DNA of 11,676 nucleotides from contig MNDB01000028.1 in the NCBI GenBank assembly GCA_001914705.1, positions 1 to 11,676 on the forward strand. The letters run 5' to 3'. Of the stretch, positions 1 to 6,339 are shown piece by piece. Under the pieces are notes generated by a model. It saw nothing but the letters and a program-made list of their open reading frames with translations. It searched no databases and was not told where the DNA came from. This DNA is from Actinobacteria bacterium 13_2_20CM_68_14. Lineage in GTDB: Bacteria > Actinomycetota > Thermoleophilia > Gaiellales > Gaiellaceae. Position numbers and translations under genes: made by a program. The stretch's first letter is position 1, and each line of letters opens with the position of its first letter.

Positions 1-971
1 AGGCCGACAGCGCGGTAGTAGTGCGAGAGCGCGACTGTGCGATCCGCGAACGTGGTGTCCCTCGAGAACGAGAACATCGCCGCCCAGGGGCTCGCCTTCA
101 TTCCGCCGGCCTGCGACAGCTGGGCGGCAACTGCGCGAAGCCCGTCCAGGTCGGCCGGGGCGGCGCCGTTGTGACCTTCAGCGCGCAGGACGCCGAGCAT
201 CAGCGCCCAATTGACGTGGCTCGCCTGGGCGACGGTCCGCAGGTGCTTCGCGAATCGCGGCTTCAGCCGAAGCGACGGCGGGGTCGGATCCGAGAGCGTC
301 CTATTCAGCCACACGACCCCGGCCGAGGCGCCTTCGAGCTCGGGAGCCGGAGGGGGCGAGCTCTGCTTGCGCACCGGGAAGTGATGCTGACGCGCGCGCA
401 CGCTCATCGTGCGGGCGTACTTGCGCCGAGAGCCTTGCTTCGAGACGGCCGGCTTCGCCAGGCGCGCGACAGAGCCCGAGCGGGTCGCAGCCTTCTGTAC
501 GGCGGCCTGCGCGGCGACCGGGGACGCCGGGGCGCTGACCGGCGCCGGGGCGGCCGGCGGAACGACCGTGTCCGGGGAGGGCGAGGAATCGCCGGAGTCT
601 CCCGACCCGGTGGCGGGCGCGAGTGCGCCGCCGTCGGAGCCGGAGCCCGAGTCGGTTGCGGGCGCCGGGTCGGTCGAGGTGGTCGCGGTCGCATCCGTCG
701 TCGTCCCGTCGGTCGAGGCCAGGCCGCTTACGGCGGAGTCCTCGAGCGACGAGCGAACCTGGTCGCCCGCCGTGGCCGAGAACGCGGCGCCGGCTACGAA
801 CAGGGCTGAGAACGTCATCGCGACTGCAGCCCGCCGCCGTCGAGAACGGGGCTTCGTGCTCTCGGGGACCGGAACCGGCGCGACCGTGACTTCGCCGTCG
901 CCGTTCTCGTCCCACTCGTCCCAGGCTCGCCCGTGGCGCAGCCTGCTGATCAGTGAATTCCGTCGTGGCAT
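1..971 (-). CDS. Membrane-anchored secreted protein, possible lytic transglycosylase-like domain (3' end beyond window)
   Basis: This reading frame is open from an ATG at 971 down to position 1, giving 323 codons with no stop, so the C-terminus lies outside the window. A GGAG Shine-Dalgarno sequence sits 9 nt before the ATG, and third positions are G/C-rich as in the neighbouring genes. The protein has about 45 cytoplasmic residues with a basic RSRRRR patch, one membrane segment or signal anchor (about residues 48-68), and a long Ser/Thr/Pro/Ala/Asp-rich linker (about 70-200). A folded domain follows, starting near GVVWLNRTLSDP. Within it, HVNWALMLGVLRAEG (residues 252-266) resembles the helix of SLT-type transglycosylases that carries the catalytic Glu, here E265. 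The gene is divergent from the Tad operon, so a role in opening peptidoglycan for the pilus is plausible. The coding call is strong; the enzymatic role is inference from one short motif and could be wrong. Confidence 0.72.
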   Translation of the reverse strand, partial: MPRRNSLISRLRHGRAWDEWDENGDGEVTVAPVPVPESTKPRSRRRRAAVAMTFSALFVAGAAFSATAGDQVRSSLEDSAVSGLASTDGTTTDATATTSTDPAPATDSGSGSDGGALAPATGSGDSGDSSPSPDTVVPPAAPAPVSAPASPVAAQAAVQKAATRSGSVARLAKPAVSKQGSRRKYARTMSVRARQHHFPVRKQSSPPPAPELEGASAGVVWLNRTLSDPTPPSLRLKPRFAKHLRTVAQASHVNWALMLGVLRAEGHNGAAPADLDGLRAVAAQLSQAGGMKASPWAAMFSFSRDTTFADRTVALSHYYRAVG

Positions 972-1061
972 TGCCTATCGCTCCGTTTTTCGGGCGCCGA
1001 GGCCGCCACTTCGACGCGGATTCTGACTTCGGATCCGCGGGCCGTACGGACTGACCTGACT

Positions 1062-1111
1062 ATCGACAAGGCAAGCACCCGGCACTCCCCCGAAGTAGGG
1101 AGATCGACAAG
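1062..1111. repeat. Pair of ATCGACAAG direct repeats
   Basis: Two exact copies of ATCGACAAG lie at 1062-1070 and 1103-1111. Their start-to-start distance is 41 bp, close to four helical turns, and the CTCCC/GGGAG stem-loop lies between them. A weaker relative, ACCGACAA, occurs at 1222-1229. Same-face spacing in a divergent promoter region suits a transcription-factor site pair, but nine-base repeats can also arise by chance. Confidence 0.35.
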
Positions 1112-1132
1112 CAATCATCAAACCGAGGGATA

Positions 1133-1185
1133 CGCCGCCGGCGAGGCGATCACGATGATCGCTGCATCTGAGCCATAAGGCGGCG
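1133..1185. other. Nested inverted repeats, possible structured leader RNA
   Basis: CGCCGCC (1133-1139) can pair with GGCGGCG (1179-1185). Inside lies a perfect 7-bp inverted repeat, GCGATCA and TGATCGC, with a 3-nt loop (1146-1162). The 16 nt on the right side, TGCATCTGAGCCATAA, stay unpaired. The geometry would suit a folded 5' leader on either strand or an operator. It lies about 165 nt upstream of the pilin start and about 160 nt upstream of the divergent gene start. I do not recognise it as a known RNA family. Confidence 0.3.
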
Positions 1186-1218
1186 CGGCCACGCCGAACA
1201 AACGGAGGAACTTCCAGC

Positions 1219-1350
1219 GTGACCGACAATTGCCGCCAGCTTCTTAGGCTCGTTCTTCACCAAGACAGTCTTTTCTGTGCCGCTTATTTGGCTCGAAATT
1301 GGGCGAGCCCTCTGGGGCGCCCGTGCCGCAGCAGAAGGGAGGTGAACTAA
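1219..1350 (+). CDS. Possible 43-codon leader ORF abutting the pilin start
   Basis: A GTG at 1219 opens 43 codons whose TAA stop (1348-1350) directly precedes the pilin ATG at 1351. A GGAGGAA Shine-Dalgarno-like sequence ends 8 nt before the GTG. This layout would allow translational coupling to the pilin. Against it, the codons do not show the strong G/C third-position bias of real genes here in the first two thirds, and the peptide (MTDNCRQLLR at the start) has no recognisable feature. The pilin also has its own excellent ribosome binding site. It could simply be untranslated leader. Confidence 0.17.
   Translation: MTDNCRQLLRLVLHQDSLFCAAYLARNWASPLGRPCRSRREVN
1336..1350 (+). promoter_or_regulatory. 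Strong ribosome binding site of the pilin gene
   Basis: GGGAGGTGA lies about 6 nt before the ATG at 1351 and is a near-complete anti-16S match, the strongest in the window. This fits the high expression a major pilin needs and fixes the start codon. Confidence 0.8.
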
Positions 1351-1548
1351 ATGTTGAAGCTCCTTGCATTCGCGCAGAGCTGGGCGAGGGACGCCGCAGA
1401 GTCGCTCCAGAAGCGCGAGGAGGGCCAGACGATGGCCGAGTACGGCGTGGTTCTTGCCGTCATCACGCTGATCGTGGTCGTCTCGATCGGCTTCCTCTCC
1501 GGCGCCATCGCCGGCGCGATCGATCAGGTCACCGCGATTCTCCCCTAG
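1351..1548 (+). CDS. flp: Flp family type IVb major pilin
   Basis: The 65-residue product is the structural subunit of the Tad/Flp pilus. It shows the class III prepilin pattern: a 25-residue leader ending in REEG, then QTMAEYGVVLAVITLIVVVS. Cleavage is expected after G25, leaving Q26 as residue 1, with E30-Y31 as the conserved Glu+5/Tyr+6 pair of Flp pilins. The remaining hydrophobic helix (about residues 29-58) fills almost the whole mature protein, as is usual for the family. The leader is longer than in many proteobacterial Flp pilins but ordinary for actinobacteria. It is the first gene of the operon, and a strong hairpin separates it from the next gene, probably to allow more pilin than assembly protein. 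No prepilin peptidase gene lies in the window. Confidence 0.95.
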   Translation: MLKLLAFAQSWARDAAESLQKREEGQTMAEYGVVLAVITLIVVVSIGFLSGAIAGAIDQVTAILP

Positions 1549-1574
1549 TCGCTCGCTACGTCCGTAGAGAAAAA

Positions 1575-1599
1575 GGGCCCCTCCGCATTGGGGGGGCCC
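1575..1599. terminator. GC-rich hairpin between pilin and TadE genes (attenuator or mRNA end; intrinsic terminator on minus strand)
   Basis: The arms GGGCCCCTCC (1575-1584) and GGGGGGGCCC (1590-1599) form a 10-bp stem with one G-U pair and a 5-nt loop. No U-tract follows on the plus strand, so it looks like a partial terminator or 3'-end stabiliser that would favour pilin mRNA over the downstream message. On the minus strand the hairpin is followed by TTTTTCTCT, a classic intrinsic terminator, although no convincing minus-strand gene runs into it. Confidence 0.6.
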
Positions 1600-1615
1600 A
1601 ACCCAAACGAAACAG

Positions 1616-2023
1616 ATGAAAGATCCCGTGAAGAAGAGAAATCAAATCCGCAACGAGCAGGGCCAAACGATGACCGAGTTTGCACTCGTGCTTCCGGTCC
1701 TCGCATTGATCCTGTTCGCCGTCATTCAGTTCGGGATTGTCTTCAACAACTACATCACTTTGACGGATGCCACACGCGCCGGCGCCCGCAAGGCGGCCGT
1801 GAGCCGCCAGGACCCGAATCGAAATTCGGCCGTGATGAGCGCCGTCCGGAGCTCGGCTTCGGACCTCACAAGCTCGAAGCTCTCCGTCTCGCCGCCGAGC
1901 TCCACCTGGGACCCCGGGGCCGACGTCACCGTCACGGCCTCTTACCCCTACTCGATCAGCCTCCTCGGCTTCGCCGTGAAGTCGGGTCAGCTCTCGAGTA
2001 CGACAACGGAGCGAGTCGAATGA
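1616..2023 (+). CDS. tadE: TadE-like minor pilin (pseudopilin)
   Basis: This 135-residue protein is a TadE-type pseudopilin, an accessory or minor subunit of the Flp pilus. Its N-terminus carries the same class III cleavage pattern as Flp: NEQG then QTMTEFALVLPVLALILFAV, with cleavage expected after G16 and Glu at +5 (E21). One hydrophobic helix (about residues 22-46) is followed by the family's NNYITLTDATRAGARKAA segment and an extracytoplasmic beta-rich tail. The ATG at 1616 lacks a clear Shine-Dalgarno sequence; a GTG at 1628 is an alternative start that would shorten only the basic leader. The stop overlaps the next gene by ATGA, so the two are probably translationally coupled. Confidence 0.88.
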   Translation: MKDPVKKRNQIRNEQGQTMTEFALVLPVLALILFAVIQFGIVFNNYITLTDATRAGARKAAVSRQDPNRNSAVMSAVRSSASDLTSSKLSVSPPSSTWDPGADVTVTASYPYSISLLGFAVKSGQLSSTTTERVE

Positions 2024-2919
2024 ACGCACGCGCACAAAGCAACCAAGGACAGGCAACGGTCCTCACCGTGGTTTTTCTGGCCGTCCTGCTCGGGATGGCG
2101 GCGCTCGTCCTCGACTTCGGATCGTGGTATCGCGCCGACCGCGACACGCAGTCGACCGCCGACTCCGCGGCGCTGGCGGGCGCGCAGGCACTTCCCAACG
2201 ACACCAGTGAGGCCGCCAGCCTCGCCTCGAGCTACGCGGGCAAGAACGGTGGCGGTCTCGACAGCGTCAAGTTCTCCAGCTCCTACGGGACCGACGACAC
2301 GATCAACGTGGCCGTTAAGAAGAGCGCGCCGGGAATCTTCTCGAAGCTCTTCGGAGTCAACTCGGTCAACGTCGGCTCCAAGGCGACGGCGCGCACCGCG
2401 TTGATCTCGTCGGCCAAGTATGTCGCGCCGATCGTCGTCAAGAACACGCACCCGAAACTGCTCGGCACCCCAGGTTGTCCGTGCTTCGGACAGAAGGGCT
2501 CGAGCAAGAACCTGACGACGATTCCGCTCAACCGAAACGGCGCGCCGGGCGCCTTCGACCTGCTGAACCTCGACGGAACCAAAGGCGGAACGAGCGGCGG
2601 GCGCCTCGCGGATTGGATGCTGAAGGGCTACGACGGCTACCTCGACATCGGCCAGTTCTACAGCGACCCCGGCGCGAAGTGGGACGACTCGCATTTGCAC
2701 AACGCGCTCGACGCGCGGATCGGCACCACCCTCCTCTTCCCCGTCTACGCACCTCCTCAGCTACGACGCCCGCGGAAGCAGCGGCTCGATCACGGGCTAT
2801 TTCACCGAAGTGATCTGGAGCGGTCTGCAGTCCACTGGCGGGTCCGGCCAACCGCCGAACTTCGGCGCACGTTCAGTCCAGCTAATCGGTTAGTCCTCGA
2901 ACAGAGAAAGACAAGGTGA
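2020..2919 (+). CDS. TadG-like Flp pilus assembly protein (TadE/G family), C-terminus frameshifted
   Basis: Starts at ATG 2020, overlapping the TadE stop by 4 bp. The N-terminus (GQATVLTVVFLAVLLGMAAL, then VLDFGSWYRADRDTQSTADS and AALAGAQAL) is the signature of the putative Flp pilus-assembly TadE/G-like family: one membrane helix (about residues 10-32) and then an extracellular region. The prepilin Glu+5 is absent, so cleavage is unlikely. A CPC motif (C153, C155) could bind metal or form a disulfide. After FPVY (codon 243, near 2748) the frame turns into Arg/Pro-rich sequence and stops at 2919. The natural C-terminus continues in the +1 frame and stops at 2893 (see the next entry). The protein is therefore broken near its C-terminus in this sequence. 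Confidence 0.82.
   Translation: MNARAQSNQGQATVLTVVFLAVLLGMAALVLDFGSWYRADRDTQSTADSAALAGAQALPNDTSEAASLASSYAGKNGGGLDSVKFSSSYGTDDTINVAVKKSAPGIFSKLFGVNSVNVGSKATARTALISSAKYVAPIVVKNTHPKLLGTPGCPCFGQKGSSKNLTTIPLNRNGAPGAFDLLNLDGTKGGTSGGRLADWMLKGYDGYLDIGQFYSDPGAKWDDSHLHNALDARIGTTLLFPVYAPPQLRRPRKQRLDHGLFHRSDLERSAVHWRVRPTAELRRTFSPANRLVLEQRKTR
2750..2893 (+). pseudogene. Displaced C-terminal segment of the TadG-like gene (+1 frame)
   Basis: In the +1 frame relative to the upstream gene, this stretch encodes HLLSYDARGSSGSITGYF followed by TEVIWSGLQ and ends at a TAG at 2891-2893. This reads like the normal C-terminal beta-rich end of the TadE/G-like family, and the stop leaves a sensible 27-bp gap to cpaB. 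The shift equals one inserted base or a deletion of 3n+2 bases at about 2745-2752. In relatives I would expect extra residues between FPVYD and this segment, so a short deletion is more likely than a simple insertion. Confidence 0.7.
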
Positions 2920-2920
2920 C

Positions 2921-3694
2921 ATGACTTATCGCGTCAGAAATATCGGGATCGCGGTCGCGCTGGCAGTCATCGCGGCCCTCCTAACCAGCTTCTACGTGAC
3001 GAATTACAAGCGCCACGTACAGCGGGGCGAGGACCACGTGACGGTGCTCGTCGCCAAGCACGACATCCCGGTCGGCACCGCCGGCTCCGACGCCGTGGGC
3101 ATGATGTCCACGACGGAGGTGCCTCGGCGGAGCGTCGTACCGGGCTCGATCTCGAGTCCTGACGAGATCAAAAGCCTCGTCGCCTCGCAGGAGACGTTCG
3201 CGGGCGAGCAGATCACGACTCAGCGCTTCTCCTCGGTCGCCCAGACCGGCGTCGAAGGCCAGTTGAGAGGGAACCTGCGCGCATTCCAGGTTGCGGGAGA
3301 CCAGAACCAACTCCTCGCCGGGACCCTCAAGGACAACGACCACGTCGACCTGGTCGCCGCGATCACGGTGGGCACAAGCGGAACCGACTACGTGTTCAGC
3401 CGCGTCGTCCTGCGCGACCTGAAGGTGCTCCAGGCCCCGAGCACCCCCGCGCCGGGGGCCAAGATCACCGGCGGCGCCGGACAGACGACGTACGCGCTGA
3501 TTGCGATGACCGACAGCCAGGCCCAGAAGTTCCAGTGGGTCCTCACCAACGCCGACTCGTCGACGAGTCCCGGCTGGCACCTCGAGCTCAGGCCGATCAC
3601 ACACGCAACCGACAGTCCCGACCACCTCGACAGCGTCAAGACGGTGCTCCGCGACGGCCTCAGCCGTAAGGCGCTCCGCGCGCTCGGCAGGTAG
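2921..3694 (+). CDS. cpaB: Flp pilus assembly protein CpaB (RcpC family, SAF domain)
   Basis: This 257-residue protein has one N-terminal membrane helix (about residues 5-26) and then a short basic stretch. A SAF domain spans about 38-105 and includes VTVLVAKHDIPVGT and later GEQITTQRFSS. The CpaB/RcpC domain follows (about 115-235, including LAGTLKDNDHVDLVAA). In Gram-negatives CpaB associates with the secretin. No secretin is present here, so it probably acts as an envelope-side component bridging the membrane and the peptidoglycan. The SAF fold is compatible with carbohydrate binding, but that is inference. AAGGTG lies just before the ATG. The length is near the family norm and the frame is intact. 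The gap to cpaE is 10 bp. Confidence 0.9.
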   Translation: MTYRVRNIGIAVALAVIAALLTSFYVTNYKRHVQRGEDHVTVLVAKHDIPVGTAGSDAVGMMSTTEVPRRSVVPGSISSPDEIKSLVASQETFAGEQITTQRFSSVAQTGVEGQLRGNLRAFQVAGDQNQLLAGTLKDNDHVDLVAAITVGTSGTDYVFSRVVLRDLKVLQAPSTPAPGAKITGGAGQTTYALIAMTDSQAQKFQWVLTNADSSTSPGWHLELRPITHATDSPDHLDSVKTVLRDGLSRKALRALGR

Positions 3695-3704
3695 GAGGCC
3701 CTCG

Positions 3705-4907
3705 ATGAACACAAACAACGAAATGGAACAGACCAGCCGAGACAGCGTCCGGGTCTTCGTGACGGGCGTCTGCGACGGCCTCCCGGACCTCCGCGAGGCA
3801 CTGGGCAAGCACCCCGAGATCGAGCTCGTCGGTTGGAGCGACAACGTTCTCGAGGGTGCCTCCGGCCTGACCGGGGGTCACCTGCAGGTGGTGCTGCATG
3901 CGACGCGCAGCGCGACTTTGCCGGCCAACGACGTGGCCGCGATCCGCGAATACACCAAGGCGCCGGTGATCCTGCTCGCCTCCGGGGGCTCGCCGAGCCT
4001 GCTGGAGGACGCGCTCGAGGCCGACGTCGCCGACGTCATCCTGCTTCCGCAGCTGACCGACAACGTCGTCTTCGCGATCCGGAAGGCTTGCCACAGCGGC
4101 CGCAAGCAACAGGCGAGCGGCGGTGGGCGCCAGGGCCGCCTGGTGACCGTATTCTCGCCCAAGGGCGGCACCGGCAAGACGGTCCTCTCGACGAACATCT
4201 CCGCCTCGCTGGCCAAGCACTGGGGCAAGCGGGCGCTCCTGCTCGACCTCGATCTCCAGTTCGGCGACGCCGCGATCATGCTGGGGATCGAGCCGGACAA
4301 GACGATCTACGACCTCGTTACAGCTCCCGGAGAGCTCGATTCCGAGAAGCTCGCCGGCTACACGACCCGGCACGCGTGCGGGCTGGACGTTCTGCCCGCG
4401 CCGTTGCGGCCGGAGGACGCGGAGCTCGTGACCGAGGCCAAGCTGGCCCGCCTGCTCGAGGTTGCGCGCGAGTCGTATGACGTGATCGTCGTCGACACCT
4501 CGCCGTTCTTCCACGGGCCGATGCTGGCGACCCTCGACCGCACCGACGAGCTGCTGCTGCTGACGAGCCTGGACGTGCCCACGATCAAGAACGTCCGGCT
4601 CTCGCTGCAGACGCTCGAGCTGCTCTCGTTCCCTCGGGACCGGATCAAGGTCGTCCTCAACCGGGCGAACTCGAAGGTTGGGATGCAGCGCAAGGAGGTC
4701 GAGGCTGCGCTCGAGATGGGCGTCCGCCACGAGGTTCCGAGCGACCGGGCAGTCCCCTTGGCCGTCAACCGGGGCAACCCGGCCGTGCTGGCCGACGGGA
4801 AGTCGGAGTTCTCGCGCTCCGTGCGCGAGCTCGCCAAGTCACTCGTCACGGCCCAGGCCGTCGCCAAGGAGCGCAAGAAGTTCCTGGCGGCCCTGGCAAG
4901 GACCTAG
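3705..4907 (+). CDS. cpaE: Pilus-localising ATPase CpaE/TadZ (MinD/ParA-like)
   Basis: This 400-residue protein combines an N-terminal atypical receiver domain (about residues 14-130, e.g. APVILLASGGSPSLLEDALE) with a MinD/ParA-type P-loop ATPase (about 138-385). The deviant Walker A box KGGTGKT is at residues 153-159, with both the signature lysine and the P-loop lysine. LLDLDLQFGD follows as the switch I region, and DVIVVDTSP is the Walker B strand. Members of this family place the Tad machine at a specific cell site. The receiver domain shows no obvious phosphoacceptor setting, as is usual for TadZ. An AGGAGG Shine-Dalgarno sequence lies 8 nt before the ATG. The protein is complete and only one base separates it from the ATPase gene downstream. 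Confidence 0.93.
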   Translation: MNTNNEMEQTSRDSVRVFVTGVCDGLPDLREALGKHPEIELVGWSDNVLEGASGLTGGHLQVVLHATRSATLPANDVAAIREYTKAPVILLASGGSPSLLEDALEADVADVILLPQLTDNVVFAIRKACHSGRKQQASGGGRQGRLVTVFSPKGGTGKTVLSTNISASLAKHWGKRALLLDLDLQFGDAAIMLGIEPDKTIYDLVTAPGELDSEKLAGYTTRHACGLDVLPAPLRPEDAELVTEAKLARLLEVARESYDVIVVDTSPFFHGPMLATLDRTDELLLLTSLDVPTIKNVRLSLQTLELLSFPRDRIKVVLNRANSKVGMQRKEVEAALEMGVRHEVPSDRAVPLAVNRGNPAVLADGKSEFSRSVRELAKSLVTAQAVAKERKKFLAALART

Positions 4908-4908
4908 C

Positions 4909-6339
4909 ATGGGCCTTTCCGACCGCATCAAGAGCAACGGCAACGGCTCGACCGCCGCGGTCGAGCACCCCGGGCAGGCGGCGCTCGGCGAGCAGATCGT
5001 GGAGCACCGCGCCGTTGCCGACCCGTACGCCGAGCTCAAAACCGAGATCCACCACGCCTGCATCGCGAAGCTCGGCCCGCAGCTCTTCACCACGCAGTCG
5101 GACGAAGAGCTCTCCGAGCGCGTGCTCCGTGCGGTCACCGAGCAGCTCGCGCTCGACCGCACGCCGCTCACTCGGGAAGAACGACGGCAGGTCACGCGTG
5201 AGATCACAGACGACATCCTCGGCTACGGCCCGCTCGAGCCGTTCCTCCATGACGACACCGTCAGCGAGGTGATGGTCAACGGTCCCGATTCGATCTACAT
5301 CGAGCGGTCGGGAAAGATCGAGCACACTGGAGCGGCCTTCGTCGACGACGCGCACCTGATGCGCATCATCGACAAGATCGTCTCCACCGTCGGTCGCCGC
5401 ATCGACGAGTCCTCGCCGATGGTCGACGCCCGCCTCCCTGACGGCTCGCGTGTGAACGCGATCATCCCGCCCTTGGCCCTGCGCGGGCCGACGCTGACGA
5501 TCCGGAAGTTCTCGCGCGACCCGTACACGATGGACGACCTGATCAACTTCGGGTCGATCACGCCGAAGGCGGCCCAGTTCCTCGCCGCCTGCGTCAACGG
5601 GAAGCTGAACATCCTGATCTCGGGCGGTACCGGCACCGGTAAGACGACGACCCTGAATGCGATGTCCGCCTACATCCCGAACGTCGAGCGGATCGTGACG
5701 ATCGAGGACGCGGCGGAGCTCCAGCTCCAGCAGCAGCACGTGATCACGCTCGAGTCGCGGCCGCCGAACATCGAAGGCCAGGGTGAGGTCCGCATCCGCG
5801 AGCTCGTGCGTAACTCGCTGCGAATGCGCCCCGACCGCATCATCGTCGGCGAGGTCAGAGGCCCCGAGACGCTCGACATGCTCCAGGCGATGAACACGGG
5901 CCATGAGGGCTCGCTGACGACGATCCACGCGAACTCCCCACGCGACGCGCTCTCGCGACTCGAAACGCTCGTCATGACGGCGGGCATCGAGCTGCCCCAT
6001 CGCGCGATCCGCGAGCAGATCGCAAGCGCCTTCGATCTCCTGGTCCAGATCACGCGCCTGGTCGACGGCTCCCGCCGGATCACGCACATCTCCGAGGTGC
6101 TCGGCATGGAGTCGGACGTGGTCACGCTCCAGGACGTCTTCGTTGCGAAGCCCCCGGACGAGGAACAGGCGAGCTCCGCGGCGGGGAGACTGCTCGGAGC
6201 GCTCGAGTGCACCGGCCTGAAGCCGCATTTCCTCGAGAAGATGGCCACGAACGGCGTCGTCTTGCCGCCCCAGTTCTTCAACGAGGAGCTGGCTGGCTAC
6301 GTCGGCAACTCGAACGCCTCGTACGGGAGCTTTCAATGA
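4909..6339 (+). CDS. cpaF: Tad pilus assembly/secretion ATPase CpaF/TadA (GspE/PilT superfamily)
   Basis: This 476-residue cytoplasmic hexameric ATPase powers Flp pilus assembly. The N-terminal domain (about residues 40-200) includes DILGYGPLEPFLHDDTVSEV and MVNG, typical of CpaF. The Walker A box GGTGTGKT is at residues 239-246. TIEDAAELQLQ is the Asp box, DRIIVGEVRG (from D309, with E315) the Walker B box, and GHEGSLTTIHANSPRDALSR the His box. All catalytic motifs are intact and the length is normal. I chose the ATG at 4909, 1 nt after the cpaE stop and 6 nt after AAGGA; the open frame extends upstream into cpaE, but that part is a shadow. The stop overlaps the next start by ATGA. Confidence 0.96.
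   Translation: MGLSDRIKSNGNGSTAAVEHPGQAALGEQIVEHRAVADPYAELKTEIHHACIAKLGPQLFTTQSDEELSERVLRAVTEQLALDRTPLTREERRQVTREITDDILGYGPLEPFLHDDTVSEVMVNGPDSIYIERSGKIEHTGAAFVDDAHLMRIIDKIVSTVGRRIDESSPMVDARLPDGSRVNAIIPPLALRGPTLTIRKFSRDPYTMDDLINFGSITPKAAQFLAACVNGKLNILISGGTGTGKTTTLNAMSAYIPNVERIVTIEDAAELQLQQQHVITLESRPPNIEGQGEVRIRELVRNSLRMRPDRIIVGEVRGPETLDMLQAMNTGHEGSLTTIHANSPRDALSRLETLVMTAGIELPHRAIREQIASAFDLLVQITRLVDGSRRITHISEVLGMESDVVTLQDVFVAKPPDEEQASSAAGRLLGALECTGLKPHFLEKMATNGVVLPPQFFNEELAGYVGNSNASYGSFQ

Larger units (their letters stand above)
972..1350. promoter_or_regulatory. Divergent regulatory region between the cell-wall protein and the pilus operon
   Basis: This 379-bp stretch separates two divergent genes and has no convincing long gene. 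It holds two direct copies of ATCGACAAG (1062-1070 and 1103-1111, 41 bp apart), a CTCCC/GGGAG stem-loop (1085-1102), and an outer CGCCGCC/GGCGGCG stem (1133-1139 with 1179-1185) around a perfect GCGATCA-CGA-TGATCGC hairpin (1146-1162). Nearer the pilin are a GGCTCG/CGAGCC hairpin (1290-1309) and a GGGCGCCC palindrome (1315-1322). I could not identify a convincing sigma-70 promoter on either strand. The last 130 bp are locally lower in GC, as expected for a promoter or leader. No known riboswitch consensus matched well by eye. Confidence 0.6.

Noticed and set aside
870..911. EF-hand/dockerin-like loop DENGDGEV near the N-terminus of the divergent protein
   Set aside because: The position-12 acidic residue is missing (Pro) and it lies on the predicted cytoplasmic side, so calcium binding is not supported.
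409..1026. Plus-strand open frame of 205 codons opposite the divergent gene
   Set aside because: It has no family-like features, while the minus frame has a ribosome binding site, a membrane anchor and no stop over 971 bp.
1021..1200. Possible cyclic-di-GMP-I riboswitch (GGCAAGC..., a hairpin, then ...GACAAGC)
   Set aside because: The spacing and invariant positions (GGCAAACC, GACGCAAAGC) do not match; only loose resemblance. A covariance-model search would decide.
961..1240. Cyclic-di-AMP (ydaO-type) riboswitch on the minus strand upstream of the cell-wall protein
   Set aside because: The conserved GGGGGAACC, GGGGUGAAUC and CAGCUAACC blocks are absent.
1588..2019. Extension of the TadG-like frame upstream through tadE
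   Set aside because: It is antisense in quality to the clear TadE reading; the ATG at 2020 with its ATGA overlap is the natural start.
2743..2760. Programmed ribosomal frameshift as the explanation for the TadG-like break
   Set aside because: No slippery sequence or suitable downstream pseudoknot is visible, and residues appear to be missing.
4678..4908. Upstream extension of the CpaF frame into cpaE
   Set aside because: The extension is Arg/Ser-rich shadow sequence over the conserved cpaE C-terminus; ATG 4909 has a suitable ribosome binding site.
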